A program made the translations under genes and the position numbers. A DNA stretch of 64,000 bases from Chelatococcus reniformis (GTDB lineage: Bacteria > Pseudomonadota > Alphaproteobacteria > Rhizobiales > Beijerinckiaceae): assembly GCF_014640075.1 (NCBI RefSeq), contig NZ_BMGG01000001.1, forward strand, positions 930,001 through 994,000. Reading direction: 5' to 3'. The notes beneath the pieces were generated by a model. That model saw nothing but the letters and a program-made list of their open reading frames with translations. It was not told where the DNA came from and did not search any database. Position 1 is the first letter of the stretch; every line of letters starts with the position of its first letter. This document shows positions 58,383 through 64,000 of the stretch, piece after piece.

Positions 58383-59384
58383 ATGACCCTGAAGCGCCAC
58401 GACGTCCTCGGCATCGGCAACGCCCTCGTCGATATCCTGGCCCCTGCGGACGACGATTTCCTCCTTGCCCAGAATGTCCTCAAGGGCGCCATGCAGCTCA
58501 TCGACGAGGAACGGGCGGAGGCGCTCTACGCGGCCATGGGAGCGACGGTCACGGTGTCCGGCGGCTCGGCCTCCAACACCATCGCCGGCGTTGCCTCGTT
58601 CGGTGGGCGCGGCGCGCTGATCGCCAAGGTGCGGAACGACGAGCTCGGCAAGGTCTTCGCGCACGATCTGCATGCCATCGGCGTCACTTTCGAGACCGCG
58701 GCGGCGAGCGAAGGGCCCGCCACCGGCCGCTGCTTCATCCTGGTTTCGCCCGATGGCGAGCGCACCATGAACACCTACCTCGGCGCCGGCCAGGGCCTCG
58801 GTCCGGCCGATATCGACAAGGCCGTCGTCGACGCGTCGGCGATCGTCTACCTCGAGGGCTATCTGTGGGATCCGCCCGAGGCCAAGCTCGCCTTCCTCAA
58901 GGCGGCGGAGATCGCCCATGCGGGCGACGGGCGGGTGGCGCTGACGCTGTCCGACGCCTTCTGCGTCGATCGCTATCGCGACGAGTTCCTGCGGCTGGTG
59001 AGCGACGGTGTCGTCGACATCCTGTTCGCCAACGAGCATGAGCTGAAGAGCCTGTACCAGACCGCCGACATCGACACCGCGGTCGCGGCATTGCGACGCA
59101 ATCCGGTGCTCGGCGTGGTCACGCGGTCGGAGCAGGGTTCGCTGCTGGTGAGCCGCGACGAGACCAGGGCCGTCGCTGCATGTCCCATCGACCGGCTGGT
59201 GGATACGACGGGAGCGGGGGATCTGTTCGCGGCGGGCTTTCTCGTCGGCCTCGCCCAGGGCGCCGACGACGTGACCTGCGCCCGGCTGGGGGCGCTCGCG
59301 GCAGCGGAGGTCATCCAGCACCTCGGTGCCCGGCCCGAGCGCGGCCTCAAGGACCTCGCCACCGAGAACGGCCTGCTCGGCTGA
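58383..59384 (+). CDS. PfkB-family adenosine kinase
   Basis: A 333-residue ribokinase-fold sugar/nucleoside kinase. The N-terminal block is DVLGIGNALVDILAPADDDF, the substrate-binding SGGSASNTIAGVASFGGRGA follows, and the catalytic anion-hole motif is LVDTTGAGDLFAAGF with the catalytic aspartate. Among PfkB proteins the NxGN-like start and SGGSASNT are close to alphaproteobacterial adenosine kinases, but other nucleosides or sugars remain possible. ATG 58383 is preferred over an upstream in-frame ATG at 58293. It follows smr and ends the origin-proximal block. Confidence 0.87.
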   Translation: MTLKRHDVLGIGNALVDILAPADDDFLLAQNVLKGAMQLIDEERAEALYAAMGATVTVSGGSASNTIAGVASFGGRGALIAKVRNDELGKVFAHDLHAIGVTFETAAASEGPATGRCFILVSPDGERTMNTYLGAGQGLGPADIDKAVVDASAIVYLEGYLWDPPEAKLAFLKAAEIAHAGDGRVALTLSDAFCVDRYRDEFLRLVSDGVVDILFANEHELKSLYQTADIDTAVAALRRNPVLGVVTRSEQGSLLVSRDETRAVAACPIDRLVDTTGAGDLFAAGFLVGLAQGADDVTCARLGALAAAEVIQHLGARPERGLKDLATENGLLG

Positions 59385-59442
59385 ATGGTCGGCGAGGGGA
59401 CCCGTAAACCCTGATCCTGTCACGGGATGCGGCGAACAGTCG

Positions 59443-59466
59443 GGAGCATGTCCGTGGACATGCTCC
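59443..59466. repeat. 24-base palindrome between convergent genes
   Basis: A perfect 11-base stem GGAGCATGTCC-gt-GGACATGCTCC with only a two-base loop, extended outside by CGGGAG...CTCCCG. It lies between the adenosine kinase gene and the convergent heme monooxygenase gene. It may stop transcription from both sides, or be a member of a dispersed palindrome family; no second copy was seen in the window. Confidence 0.6.
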
Positions 59467-59596
59467 GTCTCCCGAATAGAGAACGCCAAGCGCTCTTGAG
59501 CGAAGCGGAGGGAGCTGGTGGGCGGCTCCCTCTTTGGCTGCCTCACCAGACCGGCGCCGGCCGAGACCCTTGCGCCGTCCGGGTTCGAGCTCTGGC

Positions 59597-59929
59597 TTAC
59601 TCCGCCGCCTTGGGCACGTTGTTCACCGTCTGGAACACCTCGAAGCCTTCGAACTCCGGGTGGCCGGTGGTCATCGGCTTGTTGTCGCCGGCGCGGTGGT
59701 GCGCCTTGCGGAACTGCTCGGACTTGGTCCACCCCTCGAAATCTGCCCGCGACGCCCACACGGTGTGCGAGGCGTAGAGGATATGGTCCTCCCTCTCGGG
59801 GCCGCGCAGCATGTGAAATTCGATGAAGCCGGGAAGCTCGGTGAGGAAGCTTTCGCGCGTCAGCCAGACGTTCTCGAAATCCTTCACGGCCTCTTTCAGA
59901 ACCTTGAACCGGTTCATGGCGATGAACAT
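59597..59929 (-). CDS. IsdG/HmuQ-like heme-degrading monooxygenase
   Basis: A 110-residue ABM-fold protein. The three residues essential in IsdG-type heme oxygenases stand at matching positions: Asn6 (MFIAMNRFKV), Trp67 (ADFEGWTKS) and His77 (FRKAHHRA). It should bind heme and open the ring to release iron in the cytoplasm. It lies downstream of the hmuR receptor on the same strand (74-base gap), which supports a role in heme-iron use like that of HmuQ/HmuD of Bradyrhizobium. AAGGAGAG stands before ATG 59929. The biliverdin-type product cannot be predicted. Confidence 0.85.
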   Translation of the reverse strand: MFIAMNRFKVLKEAVKDFENVWLTRESFLTELPGFIEFHMLRGPEREDHILYASHTVWASRADFEGWTKSEQFRKAHHRAGDNKPMTTGHPEFEGFEVFQTVNNVPKAAE

Positions 59930-60003
59930 GCGTCTCTCCTTACAGGGTTCGCGAGCGCGGGCGGCCGGCGCGGGCTTCGACCCGTACCGCGATCGCGGTC
60001 ACC

Positions 60004-62121
60004 TTACTTGGAAGCGAACTTGACCGTAAGGCCGAACTTCGCCTGGAATCCGGCGCTCGCCACGTAGTTCAGATACTGCACATACTGCTTGTCGAACAGA
60101 TTCTGAATGCTGATGTCGGCCCGCAGCCAGTCATTGTAGTTGTAGGAGGCGAAGAGGTCGACGAGGCCGTAAGCCTTGGTCGGCAGGATGGCCGAGCCGG
60201 GCGGCAGGTCGCCTCTGGTCTTCGCGGCGACGCCGGTGACGCGGCCGCCGAGCGTCAGGCGGTTGTCGAGGAGGCGGAAGCCGATGGTGCTGGAGACGCG
60301 GTTCGGCGGCACGGTGGTGAGGCCGTAGCCGGTCTCCTCGTTCTTGCCGTCGACATAGGTGCCCGCGGCCGAGATGAAGCCCCAGCCCCAGTCGTAGGCG
60401 GCTTCCAGCTCGGCGCCTGTCAGCTTCGCCTTGGCGATGTTCTGGTACTGCTGGTCGGGCATGAACATGCACAGGCCGCTGCGGAAGGCGCCGGGAATGC
60501 GATTGCAGAGCGAGGTGGGCGCGCCCGGGATGAAGATCACCAACGTTGAGGTGTCGGCATTCTCGAGCTCGATATAGTCGTCGATGACGTTGCGGAAGAT
60601 CGTCGCCTTGGCGCGGAAGCTGTCACCTGCGGTGAAAACGTTGTTGTACTTGATGTTGACACCCGCCTCCAGGTTGTGGGCAGTCTCCGGGCGAAGGTTG
60701 GGGTTGGGCAGCAACCGGAAGGCCGGGAACGGATGGACGCCCTGGATCAGGGTCTCGGTGATCGTCGGCGCGCGGTAGGCCTCCGCGTAGGTGCCATAGA
60801 ACTCGATGCCGGTGATCGGCGTGATGCCCAGCGTGATCTTCGGTGAAACCCGGCTGCCGTCGCTGGTGTTCACCGGGCTCGACAGCTTGTAATAGTCGTA
60901 GCGCGCGCCGCCCAGCACCCGGAGCCAGCCGCCGTAGCGGATCTCGTCCTGAATGTAGGCGCCGTTCAGTTGACGCTCGCCGGACGGGGTGAAGGTGGAG
61001 CCGTAGCCGCCGGCGGTGTCGAAGTTCTTGACGTTGTCCCACACACCGTCGGCGCCGTAGGTCACGGCGTGCGAGAAGGCGCCGGTATCGAAGCGCGAGG
61101 TGTTGAAGACGTCGAAGCCCTTGCTCTCCAGGTCGTAGACGATACGGCTGAGGCCCGGCTTGGCACCCAACGTGCTGTAGATGCCGCTCGGCGAGTCCGC
61201 CAGGTAGCGCTGCGACATGTGATATTTGTTGTCGTAGAGCTTGACGTTGAAGTCGAGGAGCGGCGTGTCCGGCCGGGTGAAGCGATAGCCGAGCGTGTAG
61301 GTCTCGGTGTTGAGCGCATCAGCGAAGCGGGCGCCCTGGTTGCTCGAGCCGTTGTTGTCGAACTCGAACTTCTGGCGGAACGCGGTGAGCGAGACCTCGT
61401 GGCCGTCGGCGGGGCGGACGTTGACCTTGAACAGGCCGCCGACGATTTCGCTGCCGGTGTCGCCGATAACGGTGCCGCGCCCATCTCTGTAGTTATAGGT
61501 CTCGCGCGTGAGGAACTGCCCGAACACGTCGACGTTGGGGCCGAGGCGGGCGCCGGCCATGGTGCTGCTGAGGAAGCCGGCGCCGTTGGTGCCCAGCATG
61601 CCCTTCTGGGAGATGCCCACCTTCTCGTCCGGCTTCAGCAGGTCGTCGATGCCGCGGGTCTTGAACAGCACCACGCCGCCGATGGCGCCAGAGCCGTAGA
61701 TGTTGGCGATCGGGCCGCGGGTGACGTCGATCTGGCTGACGAATTCGGGGTCCAGATAGAACTGGCCGTTGGCGTTGTGGCCGCTGACCTGGAAATTCTG
61801 CCGGGCGCCGTCGATCATCACGTTGACGCGGCCGAAGTCCTGCAGGCCGCGGATGTTGATCGACTGGGCCGGGTCGTTGGCGTTCTCCTGCACCCAGACG
61901 CCTGGCACGTCGCGGAAGGTGTCGGACAGTCGGCTCGGCTGGAAGCGTTCGATCTGAGCGCGGTTGACGATGCTGGCGCCGCCCATGACGTCGATCGCCG
62001 GCTCCTCGGTCTTGGTCGCCGTCACGCTGATGGTGTCGAGCACGACGTCCTCGGCTCGGGCGGCCGTGATGGCGAGGACGGAGACCGAAATAAAGAGTGC
62101 GGCGCCTGACCAGATGCGCAT
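60004..62121 (-). CDS. hmuR: TonB-dependent heme/hemoprotein receptor
   Basis: A 705-residue outer-membrane receptor. Signal peptide to about residue 23 (ISVSVLAITAARA). A TonB box-like EDVVLDTISVTATKTEE and the plug domain (SDTFRDVPGVWVQ, then VTRGPIANIYGSGAIGGVVL) follow, then a 22-strand barrel ending in KFASK with a near C-terminal hydrophobic pattern. The heme receptor motifs EAYRAPTITETL and LLPNPNLRPETAHNLEAG (FRAP/NPNL) are present, with a histidine between them in VHPFPAF. It diverges from hemP-hmuT-hmuU. The Irr-box-like palindrome in the gap probably links its expression to iron. Confidence 0.93.
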   Translation of the reverse strand: MRIWSGAALFISVSVLAITAARAEDVVLDTISVTATKTEEPAIDVMGGASIVNRAQIERFQPSRLSDTFRDVPGVWVQENANDPAQSINIRGLQDFGRVNVMIDGARQNFQVSGHNANGQFYLDPEFVSQIDVTRGPIANIYGSGAIGGVVLFKTRGIDDLLKPDEKVGISQKGMLGTNGAGFLSSTMAGARLGPNVDVFGQFLTRETYNYRDGRGTVIGDTGSEIVGGLFKVNVRPADGHEVSLTAFRQKFEFDNNGSSNQGARFADALNTETYTLGYRFTRPDTPLLDFNVKLYDNKYHMSQRYLADSPSGIYSTLGAKPGLSRIVYDLESKGFDVFNTSRFDTGAFSHAVTYGADGVWDNVKNFDTAGGYGSTFTPSGERQLNGAYIQDEIRYGGWLRVLGGARYDYYKLSSPVNTSDGSRVSPKITLGITPITGIEFYGTYAEAYRAPTITETLIQGVHPFPAFRLLPNPNLRPETAHNLEAGVNIKYNNVFTAGDSFRAKATIFRNVIDDYIELENADTSTLVIFIPGAPTSLCNRIPGAFRSGLCMFMPDQQYQNIAKAKLTGAELEAAYDWGWGFISAAGTYVDGKNEETGYGLTTVPPNRVSSTIGFRLLDNRLTLGGRVTGVAAKTRGDLPPGSAILPTKAYGLVDLFASYNYNDWLRADISIQNLFDKQYVQYLNYVASAGFQAKFGLTVKFASK

Positions 62122-62299
62122 GACGAGTAAGCCCCCAGCGGGTTCGATTTTTTGGTGTTTTGGCTGGCTGGCTTGAGGGCCCTGGGGAGCCCGCGTGGCT
62201 GGCTGGCTATATTGTTGTCGCGCCGGCGCTCTAGAGCGCGGCTGTTTGCGTTCCCTAGATACTTGTCCTACTCAAGTCAAATCATTGGGAGGCGTAGTT

Positions 62300-62314
62300 T
62301 TTAGGTCTTCTAAA
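62300..62314. promoter_or_regulatory. Irr box (iron control element)-like palindrome
   Basis: TTTAGGTCTTCTAAA, an interrupted palindrome close to the rhizobial Irr-box TTTAGAA-N-TTCTAAA (arms TTTAG and CTAAA intact). It is central in the 273-base gap between hmuR and hemP. Further half-like CTTTAGA pieces occur at 62343-62349 and 62376-62382. Irr acts on such sites to control heme and iron genes. Confidence 0.7.
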
Positions 62315-62394
62315 GTGACAAATACATGCGTTGGTCGCCGTTCTTTAGAGCGGATCCAAGTTGTACTTTAGATTGGCTACAAAGAGTGGAACCG

Positions 62395-62577
62395 ATGGAG
62401 CAGCGGCCACGACCCCCGGCGACGACGGCGGCGCCCGCCGGCAAGGAGCCGACAGAACCTCGAATTATCGAGGCGCGGGAATTATTTACCGATGGCCGCG
62501 AGGTCATCATCGTGCACAATGATGAACGCTACCGGCTGCGCGTGACCTCCAAAGGCAAGCTCATACTCACCAAATGA
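62395..62577 (+). CDS. hmuP: Hemin uptake protein HemP / HmuP
   Basis: A 60-residue protein. The conserved C-terminal half is ARELFTDGREVIIVHNDERY followed by [14 protein letters not shown], the HemP family signature. In Bradyrhizobium the HmuP homologue is a coactivator of Irr-dependent expression of heme uptake genes, so a regulatory role is more likely than transport itself. ATG 62395 with GAGTGGA upstream is used; an earlier start would add 23 unlikely residues. It overlaps hmuT by four bases. Confidence 0.92.
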   Translation: MEQRPRPPATTAAPAGKEPTEPRIIEARELFTDGREVIIVHNDERYRLRVTSKGKLILTK

Positions 62578-63593
62578 ACCCGCGGGGGCGCCCCATGCGG
62601 CCGCGCCGCCCTGCTTCCGGCACAGAGCGATCGATGACGAACAGCACCTCCAACTCCCGCACCGCGCCCCGCCGCTCCCGTCCGTGGAGGCGCTCCGACG
62701 TCCTGAATCTCGGCAATTGTGACATTTGGATCACGACGCTCCGTGTCCTCTGCGCAGTGGCCTGGCTGCTGCCCGCCGCCGCCGCGGCGGACGAGGCCAA
62801 GCGAATCGTGGTCGCCGGCGGCGCGCTGACCGAGATCCTGTACGACCTGGGTCTGGCCGATCGCATCGTCGGCGTCGACACCACCAGCCTTTATCCGGCC
62901 GAGGCGACGAAGAAGCCGAACGTCGGCTACGTCCGCCAGCTTTCGGCCGAGGGCGTGCTGTCGCTGCAGCCCGATCTGGTCATCGCGCAGGAGGGCGCCG
63001 GGCCGCCCGACGCGCTGAAGCTCATCGAGCAGGCGGGCGTCAGGGTGGAGCGGATCACCGACCAGCCGACGCCCGAGGGCGTCGTCGAGCGCATCATCCG
63101 CGTCGGCGCTCTGACCGGTGAGGCGACGAAGGCCGAAGCACTCGCCCGGTCGACCCGCGAGCGCTTCGCCAAACTGGCCGAGGACCGCGGCAGCGCCGGC
63201 AAGCCGGTGCGCGCCATGTTCGTCATGAGCCTTCAGAACGGCCGGCCGCTGGTCGCCGGCCGCGGCACCGGCGCCGACGGCATGATCAAGCTCGCCGGCG
63301 GCGAGAATGTCGCCGACGCCTTCGAGGGCTACAAGCCGATGACGGAGGAGGCGGTCGTGGCTGCTGCGCCCGACGTGATCGTCATGATGGAGCGCCAGGG
63401 CCAGCCGCTGGCGCCGGCCGACGTCTTCAAGCAGCCGGCGCTGGGGGCGACACCCGCCGGCGAGAGCAAGCGCCTCGTCACCATGGAGGGCCTCTACCTC
63501 CTCGGCTTCGGGCCGCGGGCGCCGGAGGCGGCGCACGACCTGATGGTCGCGTTCTATCCCAAGCTCGCCGCGCCGCCGTCCGGCGCGAAATAG
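62574..63593 (+). CDS. hmuT: Periplasmic heme-binding protein HmuT
   Basis: A substrate-binding protein of about 339 residues for a heme ABC importer. The first ATG overlaps the hmuP stop (ATGA). A long basic N-region then precedes a signal core ([19 protein letters not shown]), so starts at M8 or M21 are also possible. The mature part starts [20 protein letters not shown] and has [20 protein letters not shown], containing the tyrosine typical of heme ligation in HmuT, and GLLYLLGF-like [15 protein letters not shown]. hmuU follows 32 bases downstream. Confidence 0.92.
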   Translation: MNPRGRPMRPRRPASGTERSMTNSTSNSRTAPRRSRPWRRSDVLNLGNCDIWITTLRVLCAVAWLLPAAAAADEAKRIVVAGGALTEILYDLGLADRIVGVDTTSLYPAEATKKPNVGYVRQLSAEGVLSLQPDLVIAQEGAGPPDALKLIEQAGVRVERITDQPTPEGVVERIIRVGALTGEATKAEALARSTRERFAKLAEDRGSAGKPVRAMFVMSLQNGRPLVAGRGTGADGMIKLAGGENVADAFEGYKPMTEEAVVAAAPDVIVMMERQGQPLAPADVFKQPALGATPAGESKRLVTMEGLYLLGFGPRAPEAAHDLMVAFYPKLAAPPSGAK

Positions 63594-63625
63594 GCGCGGG
63601 GGCAGACGATGACCGGGATTGTCCG

Positions 63626-64000
63626 TTGACTTCTGCCGATGCGCTTCGCGCCGGGCCCGACGCGGGCGTGCGCCGTCCGGGCGCCATCCCGCTCCTCGCC
63701 GCGTTGGTGATGCTCTGCGCCGCCATCGCCGTGGTGTCGATGGGCGCGGGCGCCGTCTCGATCCCGCCCGGTCGCGTGGTGTCCATCATCGCCGGTTGGC
63801 TTGGCCTCGCCGACGCGCCGGCCAGCGCACGCGAGGCCTTGATCCTCTACGACATCCGGCTGCCCCGCACGGTCCTGGGCCTGATGGTCGGCGCCACGCT
63901 CGCGGTCTCCGGCGCGCTGATGCAGGGCCTGTTTCGCAACCCCCTGGCCGATCCGAGCCTGGTCGGCGTGTCGGCGGGCGCGGCGCTGGCGGCGGCGACC
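63626..64000 (+). CDS. hmuU: Heme ABC transporter permease HmuU, N-terminal part (cut by window edge)
   Basis: The first 125 residues of a FecCD-family permease. Two membrane spans are visible ([20 protein letters not shown] and [20 protein letters not shown]). The conserved [15 protein letters not shown] and [20 protein letters not shown] are family signatures. No in-frame ATG lies near the expected start. A TTG at 63626, with CGGGA upstream, is the best candidate, and an internal GTG at 63668 is an alternative. The ATPase hmuV is expected just right of the window. Confidence 0.88.
   Translation, partial: MTSADALRAGPDAGVRRPGAIPLLAALVMLCAAIAVVSMGAGAVSIPPGRVVSIIAGWLGLADAPASAREALILYDIRLPRTVLGLMVGATLAVSGALMQGLFRNPLADPSLVGVSAGAALAAAT

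Noticed and set aside
62310-62519. Small minus-strand frame over the hmuP region
   Set aside because: It lies opposite hmuP, which has a family signature and Shine-Dalgarno; the opposite frame has neither.

Overview
The window is a single stretch of GC-rich chromosomal DNA from an alphaproteobacterium of the order Hyphomicrobiales (Rhizobiales). Four signs point there: an acpXL-type cluster for the very-long-chain acyl group of lipid A, a DUF2865 protein, an Irr-box and HmuP-type heme locus, and a mosaic intergenic repeat typical of the order. A mesaconyl-CoA hydratase suggests the ethylmalonyl-CoA route for C2 assimilation. Family and genus cannot be fixed by reading alone. No rRNA, tRNA, CRISPR array, insertion sequence or prophage was found.

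Layout. 1-1318: start of sdhA plus sdhD and sdhC, all on the minus strand. 1744-4899: a LysR regulator, mesaconyl-CoA hydratase and an MDR dehydrogenase. 5005-10489: DUF2865 protein, fabG-like reductase, fabF1XL, fabF2XL, fabZXL and acpXL, which with the MDR dehydrogenase form a rearranged very-long-chain fatty acid cluster. 10636-17070: a surface-polysaccharide block (GT2, GT4, Wzm/Wzt-type ABC transporter, ManC). 17230-24021: acnA, ccmAB, a UbiH-type hydroxylase and tesB. 24152-26225: a nitrogen unit with a sigma-54-like promoter, glnK, amtB and a strong terminator. 26358-34670: ftsK, a LolA-like carrier, xthA, a cNMP protein with a response regulator, a YkuD protein and ChaA. 34726-39880: YggS, leuS, lptE and holA.

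40018-53542 is the replication and segregation core. parB, parA, rsmG, mnmG, mnmE, rho, hemJ and hemE read leftward. ppsR, maf, aroE, coaE and dnaQ read rightward. The gap between them (49301-49693) has the gene context of the alphaproteobacterial chromosome origin and carries a perfect CtrA box (TTAA-N7-TTAA). Four parS-like 16-mers lie on both sides of it, inside or overlapping genes (rsmG, mnmG, mnmE, coaE). parA and parB are separated by a mosaic repeat.

53625-59384 continues the origin-proximal block with secB, an esterase, timA, mltA, smr and a PfkB kinase. 59597-64000 is a heme acquisition locus: an IsdG-like heme-degrading monooxygenase and a TonB receptor (hmuR) diverge from hemP/hmuP, hmuT and hmuU (cut by the window end), with an Irr-box-like palindrome between them. 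Start codons were chosen from Shine-Dalgarno matches, family length and signal peptides. Doubtful ones are noted in the entries.
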